Positions 10,867-18,473 are shown, counted from the first letter of the stretch. The stretch: 64,000 bases of DNA from UBA8514 sp034933685 (GCA_034933685.1 JAYFNB010000011.1:1-64000), one strand, 5' to 3'. Notes: generated from the sequence alone by a model not told the origin. Translations and numbers: made by a program.

Positions 10867-11059
10867 TAAAAAAGAATATGCGGTTACAGTTGAAGAACAC
10901 AAATGTAAAATGCTTGAAAATTGCGAAATTGTTTGGATTAGCAAAATAAAATACAAAGGCGTTACAAACTGGCATTGGAATTTTAGAAGAAATGGCGACG
11001 ACATAGAATGCCATGAAATTGAGTATTGTCCATATTGCGGGAGAAAGTTAGTGAAGTAA
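10859..11059 (+). CDS. small zinc-ribbon phage protein (66 aa)
   Basis: ATG 10859 overlaps the previous stop; GGAG lies nine bases upstream. The C-terminal CPYCGRKL pairs with upstream Cys residues (HKCKMLENC) for a possible zinc site. A longer frame starting at 10751 would lie inside the previous gene and lacks a ribosome site. Function unknown. Confidence 0.6.
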   Translation: MSDKKEYAVTVEEHKCKMLENCEIVWISKIKYKGVTNWHWNFRRNGDDIECHEIEYCPYCGRKLVK

Positions 11060-11078
11060 GGAGTTTGGAGGAACACAA

Positions 11079-11327
11079 ATGAAAGCCACAGGGATAGTTA
11101 GAACGATTGATGAACTAGGGCGAATTATTATACCTAAAGAAATTAGAGAAAAAAATGATATTGAGGTTGGTTCTAAGATGGAAATATTTATTGATGGTAA
11201 AGCTATTGTGTTAAAGCCGCATGTAACAGCAAATTTATTTGCAGGAAGCGCAGACAATTTAATTGAGTTTAAAGGAAGTAGGGGAAAGTCATGGGAAAAT
11301 ATGAATGGTCTGGGAAAAGGACTTTAG
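11079..11327 (+). CDS. AbrB/SpoVT-type transition-state regulator
   Basis: An 82-residue protein with an N-terminal AbrB-like swapped-hairpin DNA-binding domain: GIVRTIDELGRIIIPKEIRE, then VGSKMEIFIDG. These small dimeric proteins bind AT-rich DNA. In phages they may act as early regulators or as host AbrB mimics. It has AGGAGTTTGGAGG upstream. Its end overlaps the next frame by 37 bases. Confidence 0.85.
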   Translation: MKATGIVRTIDELGRIIIPKEIREKNDIEVGSKMEIFIDGKAIVLKPHVTANLFAGSADNLIEFKGSRGKSWENMNGLGKGL

Positions 11328-11470
11328 ACCATTGCAGATTGATAACCAAAATGGGAGAAAAGCCAAGTCAGCAAGACGGGAAGTGCGACGGTTTTCAAAA
11401 ATCAAGTAATGATGATGAACCATGCGAAATATGTAAGAAATGCAATTTAAATACTTTTTATGAAGATTAA
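11291..11470 (+). CDS. small Cys-containing phage protein (59 aa)
   Basis: ATG 11291 after GGGGAAAG, in a different frame from the AbrB-like gene it overlaps. The product has HCRLITKMGEKPSQQDGKC near the start and CEICKKC at the end, again a zinc-site pattern like its neighbours. Function unknown; the long overlap lowers confidence. Confidence 0.5.
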   Translation: MGKYEWSGKRTLDHCRLITKMGEKPSQQDGKCDGFQKSSNDDEPCEICKKCNLNTFYED

Positions 11471-11487
11471 GAACACGAAACTGTTAA

Positions 11488-11583
11488 TTCGAGAGGTGTC
11501 AAAGAGGTAGATTTAAAGAAAATGGGGAAGAGGCATTTACAATAACAGCGCAGGACAGGCATGGAGTGTGCATTATACATTAA
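11488..11583 (+). pseudogene. possible remnant of a phage cytosine methyltransferase C-terminus
   Basis: A 31-codon frame without a start codon ends in EEAFTITAQDRHGVCIIH. The F-T-x-T-A-Q-D-R-H-G signature is familiar from target-recognition regions of phage C5-cytosine methylases. No other methylase motifs (such as PCQ or ENV) are nearby, so only a fragment would remain. It may equally be chance. Confidence 0.3.
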
Positions 11584-11598
11584 ATGGGGGCACGGAAA

Positions 11599-11775
11599 AT
11601 GAATGAAAAAGTGATTGAGTTTAAAGAAACAGAACCATTTAAGAGCGAAAAGGACGAAACAAAAACAGTAAGTACAGAGAATGTTGTATTTGGCCTTTTT
11701 GGATGTAGCTTGCAACAACTTATTTATGAGATACAGACAAACAAGGGCGGGAAATACTCTGCTTTATACAAGTAA
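11599..11775 (+). CDS. hypothetical phage protein (58 aa)
   Basis: An acidic N-terminus (KVIEFKETEPFKSEKDE) leads to a short hydrophobic/helical end (FGLFGCSLQQLIYEIQT). ATG 11599 follows GGGGGCACGG; an ATG five codons upstream is also possible. Last gene before the non-coding interval with the small RNA. Function unknown. Confidence 0.5.
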   Translation: MNEKVIEFKETEPFKSEKDETKTVSTENVVFGLFGCSLQQLIYEIQTNKGGKYSALYK

Positions 11776-11837
11776 TGTGATGAAGTGTTTTATAAATTAC
11801 ATATTATGGGAGTTGTGCATAGTGAAGAAAAAGGCAA

Positions 11838-11925
11838 TAAAAAAGGCGCTACCCGGGCAAGGTTTAGCGCCTTTAGGTTTGCACAACCGCAAAGGAAAAC
11901 AGGTTTAGCACAAACGAAAATCAAC
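11838..11925 (-). ncRNA. predicted leftward phage small RNA (about 88 nt)
   Basis: This is a stand-alone transcription unit on the - strand. A consensus promoter at 11932-11960 points into it, and it ends in a 10-bp perfect stem (AAAGGCGCTA/TAGCGCCTTT, 11842-11874) followed by six U. No leftward gene starts or ends here. The RNA contains the motif AAACCU three times (complement of AGGTTT at 11860, 11875 and 11901), twice preceded by GCU and once by GC, and also UUUUCCUUU. All are suited to base-pairing with purine-rich ribosome sites. Its regulatory targets are inferred only. Confidence 0.7.
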
Positions 11926-11931
11926 ACAATT

Positions 11932-11960
11932 ATTATACAATTTCTAGTTGTTTTTGTCAA
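11932..11960 (-). promoter_or_regulatory. consensus leftward promoter of the small RNA
   Basis: On the - strand: TTGACA (11960-11955), exactly 17 bases, TATAAT (11937-11932). Both hexamers are perfect. The predicted start is near 11925. Confidence 0.8.
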
Positions 11961-11976
11961 TGTGCTAGACCTTTAA

Positions 11977-11998
11977 AAACGTCGATTTTACGGCGTTT
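11977..11998. other. hairpin upstream of rep, possible replication origin element
   Basis: AAACGTCG/CGGCGTTT forms an 8-bp stem (one G-U) with loop ATTTTA, about 80 bases before the HUH-type rep gene. Rolling-circle Rep proteins nick at hairpins close to their own gene, so this is a candidate origin. No nick-site consensus could be verified. Confidence 0.3.
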
Positions 11999-12079
11999 AT
12001 GGGCTTGTATTGGGTATTATCTTTTCAACTATACATTAATCCTAATACAAAATAATAAAGGTGTGGAGGCTGCACAGGA

Positions 12080-12922
12080 ATGATAAGACAAAAGATAATA
12101 CATTGTGACAAATATGGAAAGAAAAGCAAATACATAGAAGTGGATCTTTTTAGTTATTTGGGCGTAAAAGCAAAGGGCATAAGAAATAAAAAGAAAGAAG
12201 AGAGTGCACCACAACAAAAGAGTCTAAATGATAAGAGGGCGAAAAGATACTTTAATCAATTAGGCAAAACAAATTTTGGTGATGAAGATTTACATGTGTC
12301 TTTAACATACAGCAAAGAGAATACGCCAGAAACAGTTGAAGAGGCTGAAAATGAAGCTTTAAATTATTTAAGACGTTTAAAGCGGAAGAGGGAAAAAGAG
12401 GGGTTGCCACCACTTAAATACTTATTGGTAACAGAGAGGGGACAAAAGGGGAAAGTACATCATCACATAATAATGAATGGTGGGTTAGATCGTGATTTAG
12501 TAGAAATAATGTGGACAAAAGACCGTATCAACTGGAAAAAATACGAGAGTGATAGACTATACAGAAAAAGTATAAAACCAATTGGGTACGCTAATGCCGA
12601 TAGGTTGCAAGTTGATGAAAAGGGAATTGAGGGACTTTGTAATTATTTATGCAAGGATCCACAAGGTCGCCGAAGGTGGAAGCAAAGCAAGAACCTAATT
12701 AAACCGTGGTACAAAAATCCAGTAGACGGAAGATATTCAAAAAGAAAAATAAAGCAAATGGCAACAATTCCCCAGGATTGTGAAGAGGTTCGCAGATTTT
12801 GGGAAAGTAAATATAAAGGCTATCAGTTAGACGAAAGCATTCCAGAATTTAACCAGGTAACGGGGCAATGGTCTATATATCTGAAAATGAGCCTAAAAGA
12901 CGAAATAGAGCGACACAAATAA
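12080..12922 (+). CDS. rep: HUH-type rolling-circle replication initiator
   Basis: A 280-residue protein with the three motifs of HUH Rep endonucleases: motif 1 DLHVSLTYS (about 70-78), motif 2 KVHHHIIMNG (about 130-139) with the metal-binding histidines, and motif 3 LCNYLCKD (about 198-205) with the nicking tyrosine and lysine. It resembles the G2P/ORF2 replication-protein group. The C-terminal part is basic with no helicase. No DnaC, primase, helicase or polymerase is found in the prophage, so this is its only recognisable replication protein. Confidence 0.85.
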   Translation: MIRQKIIHCDKYGKKSKYIEVDLFSYLGVKAKGIRNKKKEESAPQQKSLNDKRAKRYFNQLGKTNFGDEDLHVSLTYSKENTPETVEEAENEALNYLRRLKRKREKEGLPPLKYLLVTERGQKGKVHHHIIMNGGLDRDLVEIMWTKDRINWKKYESDRLYRKSIKPIGYANADRLQVDEKGIEGLCNYLCKDPQGRRRWKQSKNLIKPWYKNPVDGRYSKRKIKQMATIPQDCEEVRRFWESKYKGYQLDESIPEFNQVTGQWSIYLKMSLKDEIERHK

Positions 12923-12947
12923 TTTTATTTTAGAGGGGTGCCAAAAG

Positions 12948-13232
12948 ATGAAAGTAATACATAAGCCAATAAGTAAAATTGTAAATAGTTTTTTAGAAGT
13001 TGATATGTCAGAAATGAGAGTACCCGGAATTGTAGTTTATAAAAATCCGGAAGATTTTCCCGAGGTATATGTTGCAAGGCTTTTTGAAATGGCAGTAGGG
13101 AAGCCGACAACAATTTTATTAATGCGTAATTCTTTGACAGAAATACGTGAGGAAATAGTAGCAGCAGGATTTACAACAAAGTTAATAAGAAGTGAAAACG
13201 ACGTAAAAAGCATTGTAGAAACATGGTTATAA
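12948..13232 (+). CDS. hypothetical phage protein (94 aa)
   Basis: ATG after GAGGGG. A compact alpha/beta protein with GIVVYKNPEDFPEVYVARLFEM in the centre. Relatives with this VxYKNPEDxP..YVARL plan are frequent in Firmicutes phages, with no known function. Lies between rep and the RecU-like resolvase. Confidence 0.7.
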   Translation: MKVIHKPISKIVNSFLEVDMSEMRVPGIVVYKNPEDFPEVYVARLFEMAVGKPTTILLMRNSLTEIREEIVAAGFTTKLIRSENDVKSIVETWL

Positions 13233-13291
13233 TTGTGGACAAGTTGATTATTTTGTGGACAAGTAAAAAGAATTTGGAAGAGGTTGAACAG

Positions 13292-13849
13292 ATGGAAGAG
13301 CAAAGAAAAAATCAACAACGATTTCAAAATAAAGTAAATAATGCACAGGGGCATTTTTTTGAGCAGTTTATAAATGGTGGGTGTATGTATTACAAGAGTA
13401 AAGGAATCGCAGTTATTGAAAAAATGCCGGAGCCATTTCGAGTAATTAAAAAAGATCCAACAACGAATATTGCAACAGTAAGATTTACAAAAACAGCACA
13501 GCCAGATTTTATAGGAACGTTGAAAAACGGACGGGCAATAGTATTTGAAGCTAAAAAGACAACCACGGACCGTATGAAATATGACGTATTAACAGAAACA
13601 CAAATTGAGGCATTGGAAAAGCATTGGCAGGCGGGAGCAGTAACGGGTGTATGTGCAGGTATAGGGGATTTAAGCTATTTTATTCCATGGGAAATATGGC
13701 GTGATATGAAAAAACTATTTAAGCGTAAATATATGACAGCAGCAGAGGCGGAACCATGGCGCGTAAGGTTTAACGGGCTTATCTTATTCTTAAATTACAT
13801 ACATGATGAAGCTAGACTTGACAATGAATTGATAGGTTATGGGAAATAA
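13292..13849 (+). CDS. RecU-like Holliday junction resolvase
   Basis: A 185-residue nuclease of the PD-(D/E)xK type. The active-site signature is QPDFIGTLKNGRAIVFEAKKT (about residues 70-90; Asp, Glu and Lys present) with an upstream RFTKTA strand. It would resolve recombination or replication intermediates before packaging. ATG 13292 is chosen because the N-terminal extension from 13223 is not conserved-looking and a Shine-Dalgarno-like GAGG is near 13281. Confidence 0.82.
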   Translation: MEEQRKNQQRFQNKVNNAQGHFFEQFINGGCMYYKSKGIAVIEKMPEPFRVIKKDPTTNIATVRFTKTAQPDFIGTLKNGRAIVFEAKKTTTDRMKYDVLTETQIEALEKHWQAGAVTGVCAGIGDLSYFIPWEIWRDMKKLFKRKYMTAAEAEPWRVRFNGLILFLNYIHDEARLDNELIGYGK

Positions 13850-14057
13850 AAGGAGCAGAGCGAGAAGAGGCAAAAATTTGAAAAGAGACGGAAAGAGCAC
13901 CAGGGCGAAGCAGCAAACCCCAAAAATAGTTTTTGAGACTGCGAAGAAGCAAAGAATTAGAAAAGCAGTAAAAAGGCAATTTAGAGACAACGTAAAGAGG
14001 TTGGCCGAAAAAGTTGACGAGAGAGCCAGAAAAGCGAATAAAGATATGGAGCGGTGA
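13839..14057 (+). CDS. small very basic phage protein (72 aa)
   Basis: More than a third of residues are Lys or Arg (KRSRARRGKNLKRDGK at the start). It overlaps the resolvase end by 11 bases. The charge suggests nucleic-acid binding, but low complexity prevents a family call. Confidence 0.55.
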   Translation: MGNKRSRARRGKNLKRDGKSTRAKQQTPKIVFETAKKQRIRKAVKRQFRDNVKRLAEKVDERARKANKDMER

Positions 14058-14073
14058 ATTAAACTTTTAGAGT

Positions 14074-14355
14074 GTGGTGGTGGTCATAATACTAAAGATA
14101 AAGAGAGCGCACAAAATAAAAGAAGAGTGGATATTATACAACCCGGATAATTTTGAAATGCATACACATTGCGGTAGCTTGCGGGTTGCATTGGCAATAA
14201 AGAACAATGTTTTACATAGAAGAGTACCAAAAACAGCCAATATACGAACGCTACAAAGCCATATACGTGTCACGCGGGACAAAAAGTATATTGATGTGAT
14301 AGAAAGTTTAATAACGAGTATAAAAGGGCAGAGGGGCAAAAAACAATATAGTTAA
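14074..14355 (+). CDS. hypothetical phage protein (93 aa)
   Basis: A basic protein with one Cys-His pair (MHTHCGSL) and a helical end. The start is uncertain because three GTG codons in a row begin the frame and no good ribosome site is visible. Precedes the parA promoter region. Function unknown. Confidence 0.55.
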   Translation: MVVVIILKIKRAHKIKEEWILYNPDNFEMHTHCGSLRVALAIKNNVLHRRVPKTANIRTLQSHIRVTRDKKYIDVIESLITSIKGQRGKKQYS

Positions 14356-14370
14356 GTATGTTGTTTAAGT

Positions 14371-14408
14371 GTATTAATAACCAGGCTTAATACTTGCGTT
14401 AGTATAAA
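14371..14408. promoter_or_regulatory. inverted repeats upstream of parA (operator or parS candidate)
   Basis: Three alternating arms: GTATTAA (14371-14377), TTAATAC (14387-14393) and GTATAAA (14402-14408), spaced 9 and 8 bases. The first two are a perfect inverted pair; the third differs by one base. Located 33-70 bases before the parA start, where partition operators or centromere sites commonly lie. Confidence 0.45.
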
Positions 14409-14440
14409 ATAGAGATATAAAGAAAAAGGGAGGTAGCAAC

Positions 14441-15208
14441 ATGCAAACAATATCATTTATAAATCTTAAAGGCGGCGTTGGGAAAACAATAACAAGCCTT
14501 AACGTTGCGTATACATTGGCTGCATTACATAATAAAAAAGTTTTGGTTGTAGATAATGATAAACAGGGCAATACAACTAAAATGTTTGGGTTACATACAT
14601 ACGAACAAAAAAGCATTGCGGATCTTATAACAGAAAAGACCGCAGATGTAAAAGCAATCATAAAAAGCACAGAATATGCAGGAATTGACTTAATACCCGC
14701 AAATATGAACCTTTTGGCAGCGAATAAGGAGGTTTTGTTAGATACAAGCAGACCACAGCAAACAAGGCTTAAAAAAGCGCTTGAAGCGGTTAAGAATGAT
14801 TATGATTTTTGTATTATAGATAATGCACCCGATATAAATATATCGGTTATAAATGCGCTTGTAGCGTCAGACAAAGTTATTATACCAGTGAAAATTGATA
14901 ATTTTACTTTTGATGGCATGGGGGTAATGGTAGAACAGGTAAAAGAGATACAAGAGAACTTTAACCCAGGGCTTGAATTGGCAGGGGCCTTAATTACAAT
15001 GTATCGTCGAAATGACGTTAATTTACAAGGTGCTGAATTTTTAGAGACACAGGAAATTAATATATTTAAAAGCAAAATCAGATGGACAACAAAAGTTGAT
15101 GAAAGTACGTTTGCGGCAATGCCGATTTTACAATATTCCGCACGTTGTGGAGCCTCAAAAGATTATGCAGAATTTGTTAATGAGTATATATCGAAATACG
15201 GAGATTAA
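14441..15208 (+). CDS. parA: ParA-family partition ATPase
   Basis: A 255-residue soluble ATPase. Deviant Walker A KGGVGKTIT (about 10-18), Walker A-prime VVDNDKQGN (about 36-44, where DxDxQxN is typical), Walker B CIIDNAPD (about 124-131). These ParA proteins form nucleoid gradients that segregate DNA with ParB. GGGAGG precedes the ATG by six bases. With ParB two genes downstream, this forms a complete partition pair, unusual for an element that integrates. Confidence 0.92.
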   Translation: MQTISFINLKGGVGKTITSLNVAYTLAALHNKKVLVVDNDKQGNTTKMFGLHTYEQKSIADLITEKTADVKAIIKSTEYAGIDLIPANMNLLAANKEVLLDTSRPQQTRLKKALEAVKNDYDFCIIDNAPDINISVINALVASDKVIIPVKIDNFTFDGMGVMVEQVKEIQENFNPGLELAGALITMYRRNDVNLQGAEFLETQEINIFKSKIRWTTKVDESTFAAMPILQYSARCGASKDYAEFVNEYISKYGD

Positions 15209-15240
15209 AAAGATTATGTGTGAATTTGGAGGTGTTTGTT

Positions 15241-15474
15241 ATGAATGTAAATAAAAGTTGCCCTAAATGTGGGTGCGAATATGTATACATAAAAGAAAGT
15301 TACAAAGGACAAGCATTATTTTGCTTTAATTTAGAAGCAGGTGAAGAGGGGGACAATAGTGGATATTACGATGGTTGCGTTTACAAAAGAAAGGCTAAAT
15401 TTGTAATCTGTGCAGAGTGTGGGGCTAGAGTTATGACGGTTGAAGAGTTTAAGCAGATATATGAAAAAAAGTGA
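15241..15474 (+). CDS. zinc-ribbon phage protein (77 aa)
   Basis: ATG 15241 after GGAGGTG. CPKCGCEY near the N-terminus and CAECGARV near residue 58 form a four-Cys zinc ribbon around an aromatic, acidic centre. It is inserted between parA and parB. Function unknown. Confidence 0.65.
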   Translation: MNVNKSCPKCGCEYVYIKESYKGQALFCFNLEAGEEGDNSGYYDGCVYKRKAKFVICAECGARVMTVEEFKQIYEKK

Positions 15475-15542
15475 CCGAAACGAGCACAGCGGCAGAGTAA
15501 AAACAAACTTAAAAAATAGTAGTGTTATGGGAGTTGTTGAAA

Positions 15543-16637
15543 ATGGCGAAACAAAATAAATTTAACATGGCACAGCTTCTAAATGCCGCAAGCATAAAAG
15601 AAGCGGAAACAGGAAAGCAGGAAGAGGCAGGAATAGAAACAGAACCAGGACAAGAAAGTATTTTAAAGATTGAATACTTAGATGTTAATGACTTAATACC
15701 CGCGGAAGAAAATTTTTATAACACCAATGATATAGAGGATTTGAAAGCTTCAATTGAGTTAACAGGGGTAAAGCAAAACTTAATTGTTAAAGCATTGGAC
15801 ACCGGGAAGTATAAAGTTATTGCAGGACACCGCCGCCGTCTTGCATGTTTGGCACTTGTAGCAGAGGGAAAAACAGAATTTGAAAAAGTACCAGCCCAAG
15901 TAATGAGAAACATTGATAGTACGAAAGAGGAATTAATGTTATTAATGACTAATAGTACAGCCAGACAACTAACAGATTACGAAAAGACAAAGCAGGCGCA
16001 AAGGCTAAGTGAGTTATTAGTGGAAGTAAAGAAAAAAGAGAATATACCAGGTAGGGTTAGAGAATTAGCGGCAGAGGTTTTAAAAACTACAACCGCACAA
16101 ATTGGCAGATATGAAAGTATAAACAAAAATTTAGAAGAGGATTTAATGGCAGAGTATGAGACTGGTGCGATAAGTGTAACAGTAGCCTATGAGGCGTCGA
16201 AAATGGAAAAGGAAGGACAAGACAAAGTATTAAGCAGACTTAAAGAGAATGGAACGTTGAGTATTAAAGACGTTAAGAAGATAAAAGAAGATTTGCCGCT
16301 ACATGGGCAAACAATGTTGCAGTTGGAAGAGGGGAATACTACAGTGCCAGAGAAACAATTTGTAAAACATAGTATTCCAGAGAAACAGAGCCAGGCAGAA
16401 AAACAAAATGAAGTCATTTTTTTAGAAGTATTAAGCGAAAGTGAAATATCAGACATAGAAAAAAACAACAAACATTTATCTCAATTGCAAAGGTGTGACG
16501 ATTTCCATGTGATACCGAACGATAAAAAAAAGACTGTTTCAATAATACCCCAGATTAATGGTGCATTCTTAGAATTAAGTAAGGACAAAGCAACAGCTTT
16601 AGCTGCAATTATTCAAGATTGTATTAAATCATGGTGA
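15543..16637 (+). CDS. parB: ParB-family partition protein
   Basis: A 364-residue centromere-binding protein. The N-terminal ParB/Srx domain has the CTP-binding segment AGHRRRLA (about 98-105) after LIPAEENFY..IEDLKASI. A helix-turn-helix domain follows (TTTAQIGRYESI). The C-terminal third is helical, with a VEKQ-rich linker. CTP-dependent spreading from parS is known for the family. The start ATG 15543 follows GGGAG. Confidence 0.9.
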   Translation: MAKQNKFNMAQLLNAASIKEAETGKQEEAGIETEPGQESILKIEYLDVNDLIPAEENFYNTNDIEDLKASIELTGVKQNLIVKALDTGKYKVIAGHRRRLACLALVAEGKTEFEKVPAQVMRNIDSTKEELMLLMTNSTARQLTDYEKTKQAQRLSELLVEVKKKENIPGRVRELAAEVLKTTTAQIGRYESINKNLEEDLMAEYETGAISVTVAYEASKMEKEGQDKVLSRLKENGTLSIKDVKKIKEDLPLHGQTMLQLEEGNTTVPEKQFVKHSIPEKQSQAEKQNEVIFLEVLSESEISDIEKNNKHLSQLQRCDDFHVIPNDKKKTVSIIPQINGAFLELSKDKATALAAIIQDCIKSW

Positions 16638-16684
16638 TTATTTTGTTTCACCTTTTTAAAGAAAAAAGAAAAGGAGGCGGTAAA

Positions 16685-17125
16685 GTGGACACGGAAAAGG
16701 TTGTTTATATATTGCAAAGATATAAAGACATAAACAGAGAATTGCAGCTACATAACAGAATAATAAAAGATATTGAGGACAATTTTTATTGTCCTCTTAC
16801 GTCGTCAATAAACAAGGTTGATAGCACAGAAAAGACAGCTTTAAACGTACCGGTTGAAATATCGAAAGAATTAAAGGATTTGCAGAAGCAAAAAGAAGAA
16901 ACATTAATTTTTAAAACCGAAGTAAAAAGAGAATTGGACAAACTGGAAACGCTGCATAAATGTATTATTTATGATTTTTACATAGATCATAAAAGGTGGG
17001 AACAGATAGCGCAGAGGTTAAATTATAGTGTACGCCAGTGCAAAAACATAAGAGCAAAAGCATTAAAGCTTTTAGGGCGTCAATTTGAGTACAACAAGGA
17101 ATTAAAAAAATTTAAGGTGGGATAA
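16685..17125 (+). CDS. ArpU/RinA-type late transcription regulator
   Basis: About 146 residues. A helical N-terminal half precedes a sigma-region-4-like helix-turn-helix near the C-terminus (KRWEQIAQRLNYSVRQCKNIRAKAL). Phage proteins with this architecture switch on late genes and sit just before the terminase, as here. GTG 16685 is preceded by AGGAGGCGG; the longer frame from 16631 lacks a ribosome site. Confidence 0.75.
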   Translation: MDTEKVVYILQRYKDINRELQLHNRIIKDIEDNFYCPLTSSINKVDSTEKTALNVPVEISKELKDLQKQKEETLIFKTEVKRELDKLETLHKCIIYDFYIDHKRWEQIAQRLNYSVRQCKNIRAKALKLLGRQFEYNKELKKFKVG

Positions 17126-17461
17126 AATCATAATCGAGGTGTGTCATGGGTGCACAGTATTGATTGGGAATAATTAAACATAAAAATAATTGGAACACGT
17201 ATAAAAGAATAATCAAAAATTGGAAATAGAACATAAAAAGATAGTCATAAAATACAGTGTAAAAATGTATTCAAAAAAGATTGCCCGCTATTGCCCGTTT
17301 TTTAAGATATTATAAGTAATATAAAAATTTGCCCACAAGAAATTGAGTGGGCATTTTTAATGCAAAATTTTAAAAGACAGATTTTAAAAATATTATGTGT
17401 GCACGCTAACTGAAAAATATTTCAATAAAAAATGCAAAAACAAACAAAAGCAGGTGAGAGA
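17126..17461. promoter_or_regulatory. early/late junction: tandem TTGCCCG motifs and terminator
   Basis: This 336-base interval has no gene. It holds two TTGCCCG motifs ten bases apart (17281-17287, 17291-17297), an AT-rich segment with TATTAT-like boxes, then a terminator (TGCCCAC/GTGGGCA with TTTTT, 17330-17358). The arrangement fits binding sites for the late regulator plus a terminator separating early from late transcription. Confidence 0.5.
17330..17358 (+). terminator. terminator before the late operon
   Basis: A 7-bp GC-rich stem TGCCCAC/GTGGGCA with a 9-base loop, followed by five T on the + strand. Confidence 0.75.
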
Positions 17462-18304
17462 ATGCCAAGACAAAGAAGCCCGGATAGGGACGAAGCGCAA
17501 GCAGAATGGATTGAAAGTCGTGGAAAAATAAGTGCAAAATCACTTTCTGAAAAATATGGAGTACCCGAAAGCAGAATAAGGAAATGGAAAAGTGTCGATA
17601 AGTGGCAGGAGAAACTATTAGAAAAGTATCCGCCCAGAAGAGGCGCACAGCCTGGAAATAAGAATGCAAAGGGAAACGGTGCACCCAAAAGAAACCAAAA
17701 TGCAAAAACGCATGGTGCGTATTGTTCAGTGTTCTTTGATGAATTAACAGACCAAGAAAAAGAACTAAGGGACAGTTTAACAGCTAATGTACAAGATAAT
17801 TTAATGCGTGAATATCAAACATTAGTTATTAAAGAGAATAGATTAAAAAAACAAATAGCAAGGCTTGAAGCGGAAGCGGAGAGTGAGTTGTTTGTGGACA
17901 CGGTAACGGTGATGGAAACACCAAAGACAGCAGAGGAGCTGCAAGCAGACAAAATGCAGGAAGCGGCGGACGTGTCAGCGGAATACTATATTCCGGAAGC
18001 AGAGGTATATATAAGCAAAAGGCCCATGACTGGTGAAAAGTTACACATGAGGATAACAAATAGTAGCAGTGCATTTAATCGCAAGATGAAGCTGGAAGAA
18101 GTTTTAATAAAAACGCATGGAAGAATTATTAAGATACTTGAAACAATGCGCGGATATGAAACGGAACAAAGGAGACTGGATATTGAAGAAGAAAAGCTAA
18201 GGCTTGCAATGTGCCGCATTACGGGAGAGTTTAACACGGACGACACTCCGGAAGTGGTAGACGAAAGCGATTATGACTTACTATTTGGTGATGAAGAGGT
18301 ATAA
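17462..18304 (+). CDS. terminase small subunit-related protein
   Basis: A 280-residue protein. The N-terminal helix-turn-helix (GKISAKSLSEKYGVPESRIRKWKSVDKWQEKL, about 21-52) and the GAQPGNKNAKGN linker with RNQNAKTHGAY match PBSX-type small terminase proteins. The C-terminal half is helical. It would recognise phage DNA for packaging. ATG 17462 has AGGTGAGAG before it. A second small-terminase-like gene follows, so the division of labour is unclear. Confidence 0.78.
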   Translation: MPRQRSPDRDEAQAEWIESRGKISAKSLSEKYGVPESRIRKWKSVDKWQEKLLEKYPPRRGAQPGNKNAKGNGAPKRNQNAKTHGAYCSVFFDELTDQEKELRDSLTANVQDNLMREYQTLVIKENRLKKQIARLEAEAESELFVDTVTVMETPKTAEELQADKMQEAADVSAEYYIPEAEVYISKRPMTGEKLHMRITNSSSAFNRKMKLEEVLIKTHGRIIKILETMRGYETEQRRLDIEEEKLRLAMCRITGEFNTDDTPEVVDESDYDLLFGDEEV

Positions 18305-18473
18305 AAAAGCTAAAAAAGGGCTTATATTTTAGGTTCTCCCAGGGCTCCTAAAGCCTTGCGGGTTCATGGACCCCCACAACACTTCTATTTATAAAAAAAT
18401 ATTTTTCGTTTCCGCTTTATGGGCCCTAAAAAGTGATAAGGGCTTGAAAATTAAAAAAAGGAGGGCGCAGCCT
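18305..18473. other. intergenic region between packaging genes, cos candidate
   Basis: 169 bases between two terminase-associated genes, with a local GC-rich island (CAGGGCTCC, GCGGGTTCATGGACCCCC, GGGCCC). GGGTTCATGGACCC is an imperfect palindrome with two mismatches. Lambda-type terminases cut at cos near their own genes, so this is a candidate site, without proof. Confidence 0.35.

Noticed and set aside
11842..11874. The GGCGCTA hairpin as a rightward terminator
   Set aside because: The T run follows it only on the - strand; on + it is followed by AGGTTTGC.
11681..11976. Rightward frames across the small-RNA interval
   Set aside because: They lack ribosome sites and cross the strong leftward promoter and terminator; composition is non-coding.
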